Shown: piece by piece, positions 18,237-26,705 of the stretch
How positions within the stretch are numbered: the stretch's first letter is position 1
How the letters are laid out: each line of letters opens with the position of its first letter
Source of the DNA: Pseudomonadota bacterium
GTDB lineage: Bacteria; Pseudomonadota; Gammaproteobacteria; Steroidobacterales; Steroidobacteraceae
Direction: 5' to 3'
Length of the DNA: 64,000 nt
Assembly: GCA_023417315.1 (NCBI GenBank)
Contig: JAEZFW010000025.1
Coordinates: 1-64,000 of the forward strand
Translations under genes and position numbers: made by a program
Notes under the pieces: model-generated
What the model was told of the DNA's origin: nothing
The model's database searches: none
Seen by the model: only the letters and a program-made list of their open reading frames with translations

Positions 18237-19381
18237 GGCGAGCGAACGCTTCGCAATCGAGTGGTTTGGATCCGATGGGCGCACGAAGGGCGATTGTCAC
18301 CGCGTTACCGGTGCCTGCAATCCTTCTCGCAAGTCTCTGGGCATCATCAGAGGCGAGTGCGGAACCCTATTTCGCCGTTCGACAAGGAATGAAATGTGTC
18401 TCCTGCCACGTGAATCCGACCGGCGGGGGAATGCGCAACAGCTACGGCAACATCTGGGCGCAAACGATGTTGCCCGAGCGTCGCATCGAAGTGCCTGATC
18501 TCGAGATGTGGACGGGCACGATCAACCGGTATCTCGGCGCGGGCGGCAACTTGCGTGCGAATGGAACGCACGTGGATGTGCCGAACGAGGAGGCGCAGTC
18601 GGAATTCGATGTGGAGGAGATGCGAGTGTACGGTGCAGTGACGATCGTGCCGGATCGCTTACTGTTGTATGTCGATGAACGTATCGCACCCGGCGGCAGC
18701 GTGAACTTGGAAGCCTACGCGCGGATCTCGACGCCCGATCAACGTTGGTATGTGAAAGCGGGTCAGATGTATCTGCCGTTCGGTTGGCGCATCGAAGATG
18801 ACAACGCGTTTATCCGCCAAGCCTCAGGCATTGGGTTCGCCACACCGGACAAGGGCGTCGAAGTTGGACTGGAGACGAACACGTGGTCTTCACAGCTCGC
18901 GGTGACGAATGGAAGCGGGGGCGGATCGGAAACCGATGAGGGCAAACAGGTGAGCTTTCGCGCCGAGCACATTCGTTCGATCTGGCGGCTCGGCGTCAGC
19001 GCGAACTACAACGATGCGGACGCCGGAGAGCGCTCGATGCAAGGCCTATTTGCAGGGCTCAAAACCGGCCCAATCGCGTGGCTCGCCGAGGCCGATTACA
19101 TCAGTGACGACAGCTTCCCCACACGCCGCAAACTGTGGGCAGGCTTGCTGGAAGCGAACTGGATGTACAAGAACGGCCACAATCTCAAGCTCACAGCGGA
19201 GTACTTCGATCCGGACGATGACGTGGACGAGGATGAACAGAACCGCTATAGCCTGGTCTGGGAATACTTCCCGATCCAGTTCCTACAGCTCCGCGCTGGC
19301 GCACGCATCTACGATGGCATTCCGCAGAATGATTTTCAGAATCGCAGGATCTACTTCGTGCAGCTCCATGGGTTCTTCTGA
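18233..19381 (+). CDS. Outer-membrane porin-like barrel with N-terminal haem motif
   Basis: Exported protein of 382 residues whose start overlaps the previous stop (ATGA). After the signal peptide the mature end reads FAVRQGMKCVSCHVNPTGGG, a single CxxCH. Alternating barrel strands follow, ending in VQLHGFF, a C-terminal Phe typical of outer-membrane proteins. The barrel resembles phosphate-selective or generic porins. A haem plugged at the periplasmic mouth would parallel the porin-cytochrome idea, but only one haem is present. Coupling with the haem lipoprotein supports a joint role. Confidence 0.8.
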   Translation: MRRANASQSSGLDPMGARRAIVTALPVPAILLASLWASSEASAEPYFAVRQGMKCVSCHVNPTGGGMRNSYGNIWAQTMLPERRIEVPDLEMWTGTINRYLGAGGNLRANGTHVDVPNEEAQSEFDVEEMRVYGAVTIVPDRLLLYVDERIAPGGSVNLEAYARISTPDQRWYVKAGQMYLPFGWRIEDDNAFIRQASGIGFATPDKGVEVGLETNTWSSQLAVTNGSGGGSETDEGKQVSFRAEHIRSIWRLGVSANYNDADAGERSMQGLFAGLKTGPIAWLAEADYISDDSFPTRRKLWAGLLEANWMYKNGHNLKLTAEYFDPDDDVDEDEQNRYSLVWEYFPIQFLQLRAGARIYDGIPQNDFQNRRIYFVQLHGFF

Positions 19382-19394
19382 TGCTCAAGTAACT

Positions 19395-19523
19395 AGGTGA
19401 CGGAGTGACGAAGTGACGGGGTCAGAAGCATGCAGGTCATCAGCGCTGGCCGACCCTTCCCAGGCGCAGAGACTCTCGCGAGCCTTCTGACTTCGTCACC
19501 CCGTCACCTCGTCACGGCGTCAC
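19395..19523. repeat. Inverted GTGACGRR octamer array, copy C
   Basis: The left arm is GTGACGGA, GTGACGAA, GTGACGGG, GTCAGAAG. A core of about 55 bases follows, then CTTCTGAC, TTCGTCAC, CCCGTCAC, CTCGTCAC and GGCGTCAC. This is the only copy placed between two genes on the same strand. Confidence 0.85.
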
Positions 19524-19595
19524 TTAACGTTGCGGGAACCTCACACGTCCGACTTCCGTCTTGAGCCGCACCTGATCTCAAAGGAGCGGTTCATC

Positions 19596-20243
19596 ATGCA
19601 TCTGGTATCGACGATCGCGATCGCGCTGTTAGCGACGGTTGGATTATCTGAAATCGCCTCTGCCGCGGAGCACGCACCCACCGCGCCGCACTCCAGTGCT
19701 GCAACACAAGAGCTTGCCACGACGCGCGAAGCATTGCGTGACCTGTGGCTCGGGCATATCTTCTCTGTACGCGAGGTCGTGCGAGCCGTGGCGGACAAAG
19801 ACGCCGCTCTGGCGAAGGTGGCGGAGGGGCGCGCGGTGGAGAATGCTCGAAGCATTGCGGCTGCGATTGAGCCGTTCTATGGGAAGCCCGCCTCCCAGCA
19901 GCTCTTCGATTTGCTTGCAGGCCACTACACCGCGATCAAGGATCACGCCGGCGCAACGACCGCGGGTAACACGGCTGAAGCCAAGAAGGCGTTCGAGCGA
20001 CTCGTCGCCAACGCGAACGAGATCGCTGGGTTCTTGAGCGCCGCGAACCCTCATCTGCCAAAGAACACGCTGAGCTCCATGTTGCTCGCCCATGGTGGAC
20101 ACCACGTCAAGCAGAACCAACAGATCGCAAAGGCGGACTGGCAGGGTGAGGCGCGCACATGGGACGAGATCAAGACGCATATCTATGCGATCTCAGACGC
20201 TTTAGCAGGTGCGCTCGCCAAGCAGTTCCCGGAGCAATTCTAG
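19596..20243 (+). CDS. Secreted helical protein of unknown function
   Basis: Protein of 215 residues with a signal peptide (cleavage near ASAAEH) and a predicted four-helix arrangement rich in Ala and Lys/Glu. Notable segments are LWLGHIFSVREVVRA, LAGHYTAIKDHAG and SMLLAHGGHHVKQNQQI. The latter has clustered histidines that could bind a metal or haem, which is inference. I do not recognise a named family. AGGAG lies 9 bases before the ATG. It ends 2 bases before an ECF sigma factor gene, so the two are very likely cotranscribed. Confidence 0.75.
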   Translation: MHLVSTIAIALLATVGLSEIASAAEHAPTAPHSSAATQELATTREALRDLWLGHIFSVREVVRAVADKDAALAKVAEGRAVENARSIAAAIEPFYGKPASQQLFDLLAGHYTAIKDHAGATTAGNTAEAKKAFERLVANANEIAGFLSAANPHLPKNTLSSMLLAHGGHHVKQNQQIAKADWQGEARTWDEIKTHIYAISDALAGALAKQFPEQF

Positions 20244-20245
20244 TC

Positions 20246-20965
20246 ATGGAACCGACCAGCACGAATCTGGCAAGTGGCGCGCCCGAGCAATTCATCGAGA
20301 ATGAGGTCGAGCTCGCGCGACTCGCTGCGGCTGGAGACGAACGGGCGTTCGATCGGATCATGAGGCGTTACAACCAACGCTTGTTTCGGGTTGCAGTGAG
20401 TATCGCAGGAGAGCCGAGCGAGGCAGAGGACATTCTCCAGGAGAGTTACGTGCGAGCGTTCTATCGCTTGTCGACGTATTCAGGAGAAGGCGATCTCGGC
20501 GCCTGGCTCGCTCGCATCGTCCGCAACGAAGCGATCGATCGCCTTAGACACAAGGGTAGTCGCACGCGGCACATCACGCTCGAGTCCGATCTACGCCCCG
20601 AGCGCGAGAATGTCATTGCAGGGACGGCCCGTGCCGATGACATCGAGTGGAGTCCAGAAGTTGCCGCGGAGCGAGACGATATGAAGCGAGTCCTAGAGAT
20701 TGCCATCTCCAAGCTGCCCGTTCAGTTCCGCACGGTGTTCGTGCTGCGAGAGGTGGAGGGACTGTCGGTCGAGGAGACTGCTGCGTACTTAGAGATTCCC
20801 GCAGCGACCGTGAAGACGCGCGATTATCGCGCTCGCTCGCTGCTGCGTTCGCACATCACCGAGCAGATGGATGGCTCGCTGCCGAGAGCTTACGATTACC
20901 TGGGCGAGCGCTGCGATGCGATGGTGCAAGCGGTGCTGGCGCGAACGAGGCGAGCACAGGAGTGA
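20246..20965 (+). CDS. RNA polymerase ECF-type sigma factor
   Basis: Sigma-70 family factor of 239 residues. Region 2 (AGDERAFDRIMRRYNQRLFR, DILQESYVRAFYRL) and region 4 (LPVQFRTVFVLREVEGLSVE, IPAATVKTRDYRARSLLR) are both present, without regions 1 or 3, as in ECF factors. It follows the secreted helical protein by 2 bases. No anti-sigma gene follows: the next element is a repeat array and then a convergent kinase gene. The secreted partner could report envelope state, but no interaction is shown. Confidence 0.9.
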   Translation: MEPTSTNLASGAPEQFIENEVELARLAAAGDERAFDRIMRRYNQRLFRVAVSIAGEPSEAEDILQESYVRAFYRLSTYSGEGDLGAWLARIVRNEAIDRLRHKGSRTRHITLESDLRPERENVIAGTARADDIEWSPEVAAERDDMKRVLEIAISKLPVQFRTVFVLREVEGLSVEETAAYLEIPAATVKTRDYRARSLLRSHITEQMDGSLPRAYDYLGERCDAMVQAVLARTRRAQE

Positions 20966-21063
20966 CGCAGTGACGGGGTGACGAAGTGACGAAGTCAGAA
21001 TCAGCGGCTCAGGTTTGACTGTGTCTGGTCCCCCTGACTTCGTCACCCCGTGGCTGCGTCACT
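20962..21063. repeat. Inverted GTGACGRR octamer array, copy D
   Basis: The array begins inside the sigma factor stop codon (GTGACGCA, GTGACGGG, GTGACGAA, GTGACGAA, GTCAGAAT). It ends with inverted units CTGACTTC, GTCACCCC and a degenerate pair just before the convergent kinase stop at 21065. Confidence 0.85.
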
Positions 21064-21064
21064 T

Positions 21065-23323
21065 CTATCTGTTCAAGTGCCTTCTCAAACACCGATCCAT
21101 CACCTCGCGGTCGATCGGTTTGGTGAGATGGTCGTCCATACCGGCTGCGCGGCATTCCTCATCGGCACCTTTCATCGCATGGGCCGTGAGCGCGACGATT
21201 GGGATGTGCTTGTCGACGCCTTCGCGCCGGCGGATCTCGCGCGTGGCTTCGTACCCGTCCATCTCCGGCATCTGGCAATCCATCAGAATCAGATCGTACT
21301 TATCCGTCTCCCACGCCTCGATCGCCTCGCGACCGTTGCTCACGACATCCACTTCGTAGCCGAGCTTTTCCAGCGCGCGACACGCGACCTTCTGATTGAC
21401 GAGGACGTCTTCGGCCAGCAGCAGCCGCTTACGCCCCGTGCGGCTGCGCAGAACGCGCAGCTCGTGACGTGTGACGATCGGCTGCGTTTGCGAGTGCCAA
21501 TCTTTCGCTTCGCCGCCGAGCACGACGAGCAGGCAGTCGATGAGGTCGCTCTCCGCGACCGGCTTGAGCAGATAACCTGCGAAGCCGATCTGCGCGAAGC
21601 GCAATGCATCGCCTCGTAAGCCCGAAGATGTCAGCAGCACGAGACGCGTGAGCTTCAAGCTCTCATCGGAGTTCACGCGACGACCGAGCTCCGCGCCGTT
21701 GCAGTCAGGCATGTCGTGGTCGAGCAGGGCGATCTCGAATGGCTCGCCCTCATCGCAGGCCTTGCGCATGCACGCGATTGCCTCGGCCGCCGAGCTCGAG
21801 AGCACCGGACGCATGCCGCATTGCTCGAGTTGAATGGCGAGCAGCTTGCGATTGGTCGCGTTGTCATCGACGACCAGCACACGTCGGCCTTTGAGCTCCG
21901 AAGGCGCGACTCGATGATACTTCGGACCGGTCGAGCTCGCAGGCGCGAAGCGCGCCGTGAACCAGAATCGCGACCCTGCATTCTCGACGCTATCCACGCC
22001 CACTTCGCCATCCATGAGCTCGACGAGCTTGCGTACGATCGAAAGGCCTAAGCCCGTACCGCCGAAGCGGCGCGTCGTCGATGCGTCGACTTGCATGAAC
22101 GGTTGGAACAGGGCGCCGATACGATCGGCAGGAATGCCCACGCCGGTGTCGCGCACTTCGCACCTGACGAGGACGCCGTTCTCGCTTGCTTCGACTACGC
22201 GAATCTCGAGCGAGACCTCTCCTTTGGCGGTGAACTTGACGGCATTACCGCCCAAGTTGAGCAACACCTGGCGCAGTCTTCCCGGATCGCCGCGCACCAT
22301 CTCGGGGATCTGCGGATCGATGTCCATCGTGAGCTCGAGCCCCTTGGCGTGCGCTTGGACGGCAAGCACGCGAGCGACATCCCGGACTGCATCTCTCAAG
22401 TCCATATCGATTTGCTCGAGCTCGAGCTTGCCCGCTTCGATCTTGGAGAAATCCAGAATGTCGTTGATGACAGTGAGCAACGCGCGGCCGCAGTCTCGAA
22501 TCGTCTCCGCGTAGTCGCGTTGCACGGGCTCGAGCTGCGTGTCCAACATGAGCTCGCTCATGCCGATCACGCCGTTCATTGGCGTGCGGATCTCGTGACT
22601 CATGTTCGCCAGGAATTCGCTCTTGGCGCGGTTCGCGGACTCGGCAACTTCGCGCGCCGCCTTCAACTGATTCTCTGCTTCCACACGGGCCGTGATGTCT
22701 CGTCCGATGCCCATGATGCCGATCACGCGGCCGGACGCGTCGCGCAGCGGCACCTTGGTCGTAAGCACGTAAGAGCGTCGCCCGTCGTGATATACGACCG
22801 CCTCTTCGCGGTTGAGCAGCGCTTCGCCTGAGCGCATTACCTTTTGTTCATCTTCGTAGAAGCCGTCTGCCAGTTCCTTTGGAAAGAAGGCAAAGTCGTC
22901 CTTCCCGACAACATCGATACGATTGGTGCCCATCACGTTGCAGCATGCATCGTTCGCGAGGAGGAATTTGCAGTTGATGTCTTTCGCGTAGATGAGATCG
23001 GGAAGACTATCGATGAGCGTGCGGAGCATGTGACGCTCGTGGTCGATCTCCGCGGCGCTCGTCGATTCGACGCGAGCGGGTGATTGCGAGGCGGCCGTAG
23101 CCTGAGATGGGCCCTTGCCTTTCCATACGCTGGCGAGGGCAGGAAGCAGGAGTAGGGCAACCACCAGGACATGTTGTCCGGTTGCGCCCAGCGAAGGGAA
23201 TGCGACGAAGACCGCAACCCCGTACAGGACGGCGGCCGCGATGCACAGCACGAGCAGACGCGAGGCGGCAGCAGATTGCTGCTGCTCCTCCTCGGGTCTC
23301 TCCGCGGCGGCGCTGTCGGTCAT
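21065..23323 (-). CDS. Hybrid sensor histidine kinase with two receiver domains
   Basis: Protein of 752 residues. Two membrane segments (about 22-44 and 51-66) are followed by a PAS domain (about 98-215), HisKA with His243 (MSHEIRTPMNGVIG), HATPase_c with N-box NLGGNAVKFT and G2 box GTGLGLSIVRK, a first receiver (RVLVVDDNATN, near 500) and a second receiver (LLLAEDVLVNQK, DLILMDCQMPEMDG, then KPID, near 630-745). No HPt domain is present, so an external phosphotransfer protein is expected. The ATG at 23323 is preferred. A TTG further upstream would add 20 residues with no homology. Confidence 0.92.
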   Translation of the reverse strand: MTDSAAAERPEEEQQQSAAASRLLVLCIAAAVLYGVAVFVAFPSLGATGQHVLVVALLLLPALASVWKGKGPSQATAASQSPARVESTSAAEIDHERHMLRTLIDSLPDLIYAKDINCKFLLANDACCNVMGTNRIDVVGKDDFAFFPKELADGFYEDEQKVMRSGEALLNREEAVVYHDGRRSYVLTTKVPLRDASGRVIGIMGIGRDITARVEAENQLKAAREVAESANRAKSEFLANMSHEIRTPMNGVIGMSELMLDTQLEPVQRDYAETIRDCGRALLTVINDILDFSKIEAGKLELEQIDMDLRDAVRDVARVLAVQAHAKGLELTMDIDPQIPEMVRGDPGRLRQVLLNLGGNAVKFTAKGEVSLEIRVVEASENGVLVRCEVRDTGVGIPADRIGALFQPFMQVDASTTRRFGGTGLGLSIVRKLVELMDGEVGVDSVENAGSRFWFTARFAPASSTGPKYHRVAPSELKGRRVLVVDDNATNRKLLAIQLEQCGMRPVLSSSAAEAIACMRKACDEGEPFEIALLDHDMPDCNGAELGRRVNSDESLKLTRLVLLTSSGLRGDALRFAQIGFAGYLLKPVAESDLIDCLLVVLGGEAKDWHSQTQPIVTRHELRVLRSRTGRKRLLLAEDVLVNQKVACRALEKLGYEVDVVSNGREAIEAWETDKYDLILMDCQMPEMDGYEATREIRRREGVDKHIPIVALTAHAMKGADEECRAAGMDDHLTKPIDREVMDRCLRRHLNR

Positions 23324-23381
23324 CGTCGGTCTGATCCTCGTTCGTTGCCGCGCGCCTTCAGCGGGAGCCGGGTTTACCGGC

Positions 23382-23529
23382 AATGACTTTCAGCGGGAAC
23401 GCCACAGGCGTACGGCCCGGGAAGCTTTCCTCGCCAGAGGTGCAATCGCGGCGGCGCTGTTCACACTTTCAGGATTAAGTTCAGCGCAAACTGCTGACTC
23501 TGCAACGGAGATATCGAAAGTAAGCCGCG
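23382..23529 (+). pseudogene. Possible 5' relic of a TonB-dependent receptor gene
   Basis: In this gap one plus-strand frame encodes a basic N-terminus followed by ARGAIAAALFTLSGLSSAQ and an acidic start of a mature protein (TADSATEI). This is what the export signal of a TonB-dependent receptor looks like. The frame has no clear start codon beyond a possible alternative one and runs into the antisense of the FAH hydrolase gene. It may be a truncated receptor left at the edge of the fucose cluster. Chance resemblance is possible. Confidence 0.3.
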
Positions 23530-24384
23530 CTAAAGGTTCGTTCGTTCCGCGACGACACGTTGTCGCTGAGCGCCGAGGTTCTCGATGCCGAGCTCCATTA
23601 CATCGTCCACCGACAAGTAGGTCGGCGGCTTCTGGCCGAGCCCTACGCCGGGCGGGGTACCTGTCGAGATAACATCGCCGGGATGCAAGCTCATGAACCT
23701 GCTCAAGTAGCTGATGAGATAAGCCGGTTTGAAGATCATGGTGCGCGTAGAGCCGTTCTGGTAACGCTTGCCGTTCACGGACAACCACATCGAGAGATTC
23801 GTGACATCTCCCGCTTCGTCAGGAGTGACGAGCCACGGACCGAGCGGTCCGAACGTATCGCAGCCCTTACCCTTATCCCAGGTGCCGCCGCGCTCGAGTT
23901 GGAACTCGCGCTCGGAGATATCGTTGATGACGCAGTAACCCGCGACATGCTCGAGCGCACGCGATTCTTCGACGTAACGCGCGGTCTTGCCGATCACGAT
24001 GCCGAGCTCGACTTCCCAATCGAGCTTCGTCGAATCGCGCGGCCGTATGACATCGTCGTTGGGCCCGCAGATGGCGCTCGTTGCCTTCATGAAGATGATC
24101 GGCTCGGCGGGGATTGGAGCGTTCGTTTCCGCCGCATGATCGGCATAGTTGAGGCCGATGCAGACGAACTTACCCACGCCCGCGACACATGGGCCCAAAC
24201 GCACGTTCCCGTCGACCGTGGGAAGCGACGCGATGTCGAGCTCTGCAAGTCGCCGTAGGCGGACGGGATCGAGCACATCTCCAGATATATCCGCGATCGC
24301 GCCGGAGAGATCGCGAATCCTTCCTTCCTGATCCAACATTCCCGGCCTTTCGCTGCCTGGTGATCCGTATCTGAGTAACTTCAA
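23530..24384 (-). CDS. FAH-family hydrolase, likely 2,4-diketo-3-deoxy-L-fuconate hydrolase
   Basis: Cytoplasmic enzyme of 284 residues in the fumarylacetoacetate hydrolase family, which cleaves C-C bonds of diketo acids with a divalent metal. Family marks are FVCIGLNYADHAAE, the metal-site segment LDWEVELGIVIGKTA, ISEREFQLERGG, GPLGPWLVT and STGTPPGVGLG. In non-phosphorylative L-fucose degradation this step yields pyruvate and L-lactate. The surrounding genes supply every earlier step, so the assignment rests on context as well as family. It is the last gene of the cluster. Confidence 0.85.
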   Translation of the reverse strand: MKLLRYGSPGSERPGMLDQEGRIRDLSGAIADISGDVLDPVRLRRLAELDIASLPTVDGNVRLGPCVAGVGKFVCIGLNYADHAAETNAPIPAEPIIFMKATSAICGPNDDVIRPRDSTKLDWEVELGIVIGKTARYVEESRALEHVAGYCVINDISEREFQLERGGTWDKGKGCDTFGPLGPWLVTPDEAGDVTNLSMWLSVNGKRYQNGSTRTMIFKPAYLISYLSRFMSLHPGDVISTGTPPGVGLGQKPPTYLSVDDVMELGIENLGAQRQRVVAERTNL

Positions 24385-24404
24385 CGTCTTCTCCGAAGTT
24401 CTTC

Positions 24405-24432
24405 CTAACCACTAACCACTAACCACTTCTGG
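24405..24432. repeat. Three tandem CTAACCA heptamers
   Basis: Perfect threefold repeat CTAACCA followed by CTTCTGG in the 49-base space between the FAH and SDR genes. Only one arm is present, unlike the inverted arrays elsewhere. Confidence 0.7.
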
Positions 24433-24433
24433 C

Positions 24434-25162
24434 TCACATGGTCCAGCCGCCGTCGATCACATGTATCTGCCCCGTCGTGAACGCGGCCGCATCGGAGGCG
24501 AGATAGAGAGCGAGCTCAGCGATCTCTCCTGCCTTGCCAAGTCTGCCCATTGGCTGGCGCGCGACGAATGCGGCTTTCGCTGCCGCATAGTCGCCCGTGG
24601 CGCGAAGTCTCGCATCGAGCGACGGGGTGTCCACTGTCCCCGGGCAGATGGCATTGCATCGAATCCCTTGGGAGACGAAGTCGACCGCAATCGATTTCGT
24701 GAGTCCGATGACTGCAGCCTTGGTCGCGCCATAGATGCATCGATTGGCGACTCCGGTGATCGAGCTGGCCACCGACGACATGTTGATGATCGAACCTCCG
24801 CCGCCTTCCAGCATGGCGGGAAGAAATGCTCGGATCATCCGAAACATCGAATCGACGTTGATCGCGAAGCCACTGCGCCAATCCTGTTCGCTGCAGTCGA
24901 GTAGGGTGCCGCTGTGCACGTGTCCTACGCAGTTAAAAAGCACATCGATCCGGCCGATCTGCTGCGCGAGCGCCTGCACGGCTGCGGTATCGCTGACATC
25001 TAGTGCACGCGTCTCGCATGCTGACAAGGTTGCGAGCGCATCGACATTGAGATCGACGGCGATCGTTCGAGCGCCCTCTCGCGCAAATAGCTCGGCACTC
25101 GCCCGTCCGATCCCTTGGCCGGCGCCCGTGATCACCGCGATCTTGTTGGCGAGGCGTGTCAT
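24434..25162 (-). CDS. SDR dehydrogenase, likely 2-keto-3-deoxy-L-fuconate dehydrogenase
   Basis: NAD(P)-dependent short-chain dehydrogenase of 242 residues. It has TGAGQGIG (cofactor loop), Asp after the second strand (VDLN, pointing to NAD), NCVG in place of NNAG, the catalytic Ser of NMSSVASS, YGATK (Tyr and Lys) and CPGTVDTPS. In the L-fucose pathway this class oxidises C4 of 2-keto-3-deoxy-L-fuconate to the diketo acid used by the neighbouring FAH hydrolase. It starts 21 bases after the dehydratase large-part stop, consistent with an operon. Confidence 0.88.
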   Translation of the reverse strand: MTRLANKIAVITGAGQGIGRASAELFAREGARTIAVDLNVDALATLSACETRALDVSDTAAVQALAQQIGRIDVLFNCVGHVHSGTLLDCSEQDWRSGFAINVDSMFRMIRAFLPAMLEGGGGSIINMSSVASSITGVANRCIYGATKAAVIGLTKSIAVDFVSQGIRCNAICPGTVDTPSLDARLRATGDYAAAKAAFVARQPMGRLGKAGEIAELALYLASDAAAFTTGQIHVIDGGWTM

Positions 25163-25183
25163 AGGATTTAAAGGCTCTTCACG

Positions 25184-26383
25184 TCAAGGAGTCGTTCGCG
25201 CGACTGGAAGGCAAGCGGGTCCAATCGGCTCGAACTGCTTGTACGTGAGGATGAACTCTTGATGGCCGAGCGCCTCGGACTTCGAAGACAAACCGTTCGC
25301 AACGTCTACTACGGCTTTGAAGATCTCATCGCCCACCTCATCGAGCGTTGCTTCACCTTCGAGAATGCGCCCGGCGTCGATGTCCATGTCGTCCTCCATG
25401 CGGCGGTAGGTCTCAGGATTCGCGCACACCTTGATGACCGGCGAGATCGCAGAACCTACGACGGACCCCCGACCGGTCGTAAACAGAACGAGGTGCGCGC
25501 CGCACGCGATGAGCTCGACGATCTCGGCGTTGTCCGAGATGTTGGGAAAGCCGAATCTCGGCTCTCCATCCGGAACGACGTCGAGGAGGTACAGCCCACC
25601 CGAGGGTGGCACATCGCCCGGCTTGAGCAAGCCGCTGATCTTCGATGAGCCAGACTTGGAATACGCGCCCATCGATTTCTCTTCTTGCGTCGTGAGGCCG
25701 CCTTCGGCATTGCCCGGAGCGAAGCTCCCGTAGCCCATGATTCGATAGTAATTCGCGGCTTTGTCGACGCTCGCTTCGATCTCGGCACCGAGCTCGGATG
25801 TGATCGCGCGCTCGGCCATGATCCGTTCGCAGCCGATGAGCTCGCCCGTTTCCTCGAAGATGCATGCTGCATTCGCTGCGACGAGCTTGTCGAAGCAGCG
25901 TCCCACCGCAGGATTCGCAGTCAAACCGCTCGTTCCATCGGAGCCGCCGCAGACCGTCCCCACGACGAGCTCATCCAGCAACATCGGAACCGGTCTTGCC
26001 TCTGCAGCCGCTCGTAACCGCCGCACCGCCTCGAGTCCCGCTCGAAGGCTCTTGAGCGTCCCTCCTTCTTGCTGGATGACCAGCAGCTCGACAGGCCGAC
26101 CGGAGGTCTGAATCGCGCGATAGAGTCCTTCGCGGTTGAACCCTTCGCATCCGAGCGAGAGCAGCAGCACGCCGCCGACGTTCGGGTGAGTGCACAACTG
26201 CTGCATCATGCGCAGCGCATACTGATTGGGATAGCAACCCGGGAAGCCGATGAGATGCACGTCAGGGAGGTTGCTTTTCGTGACGATCAACCGAGCAACG
26301 TGATGCGCACACTCCACCAAATACGCAACGGCAATGACGTTGCGAATACCTTTGCGACCATCCTGACGTAAATAGCCGCGCAC
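25184..26383 (-). CDS. UxaA-type dehydratase catalytic part, likely L-fuconate dehydratase
   Basis: Protein of 399 residues matching the large C-terminal part of the altronate/galactarate dehydratase family. It shows RGYLRQDGRKGIRN at the start, GFPGCYPNQYA, CGGSDGTSGLTANPAVG and FTTGRGSVVGSAISPVIKVC. The family dehydrates sugar acids to 2-keto-3-deoxy acids and needs iron. Here it probably takes L-fuconate, replacing the enolase-superfamily dehydratase of other fucose pathways. The start is GTG, with AGGA 5 bases before it, and lies 6 bases after the small SAF-part gene, so the enzyme is made of two chains. Confidence 0.85.
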   Translation of the reverse strand: MRGYLRQDGRKGIRNVIAVAYLVECAHHVARLIVTKSNLPDVHLIGFPGCYPNQYALRMMQQLCTHPNVGGVLLLSLGCEGFNREGLYRAIQTSGRPVELLVIQQEGGTLKSLRAGLEAVRRLRAAAEARPVPMLLDELVVGTVCGGSDGTSGLTANPAVGRCFDKLVAANAACIFEETGELIGCERIMAERAITSELGAEIEASVDKAANYYRIMGYGSFAPGNAEGGLTTQEEKSMGAYSKSGSSKISGLLKPGDVPPSGGLYLLDVVPDGEPRFGFPNISDNAEIVELIACGAHLVLFTTGRGSVVGSAISPVIKVCANPETYRRMEDDMDIDAGRILEGEATLDEVGDEIFKAVVDVANGLSSKSEALGHQEFILTYKQFEPIGPACLPVARTTP

Positions 26384-26389
26384 GATGTC

Positions 26390-26704
26390 CTATGAGCTCC
26401 GATCGAGCGACTGGCGCGTGTGCGAGGGAATATAGTCGCTCTTCATGTTGTGGAGATGAACATGCTCACCTGGAGCGACGGCTCGCGTCGCAGAACCGAT
26501 GCGCGCGCCGTATTTCAACACTGGAGTGCCGGCGGCGAGCGCGTATCGAGCGATCTTGTGTCCGAGCGGGACGGGTTCGGTCATCGTGATTCCATCGCGT
26601 TCGATCATGATCTGCTCGTCTTTCGCGATTGCGCGGCGCGTGACGAACACATTGTCGTCAGGATGCAGGAGCAGCAGCGGCGAAAGCGAGGTCCTGAGCC
26701 GCAT
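26390..26704 (-). CDS. UxaA-type dehydratase small SAF-domain part
   Basis: Protein of 104 residues corresponding to the N-terminal SAF domain of UxaA (LLLHPDDNVFVTRRAIAKDE, GHKIARYALAAGTPVLKYG, EHVHLHNM). In full-length altronate dehydratases this domain is fused to the catalytic part. Here it is a separate gene directly upstream of it. The ATG at 26704 lies one base after the TGA of the lactonase gene (TGACATG), which supports coupled translation and this start over one 16 codons earlier. Confidence 0.85.
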   Translation of the reverse strand: MRLRTSLSPLLLLHPDDNVFVTRRAIAKDEQIMIERDGITMTEPVPLGHKIARYALAAGTPVLKYGARIGSATRAVAPGEHVHLHNMKSDYIPSHTRQSLDRSS

Positions 26705-26705
26705 G

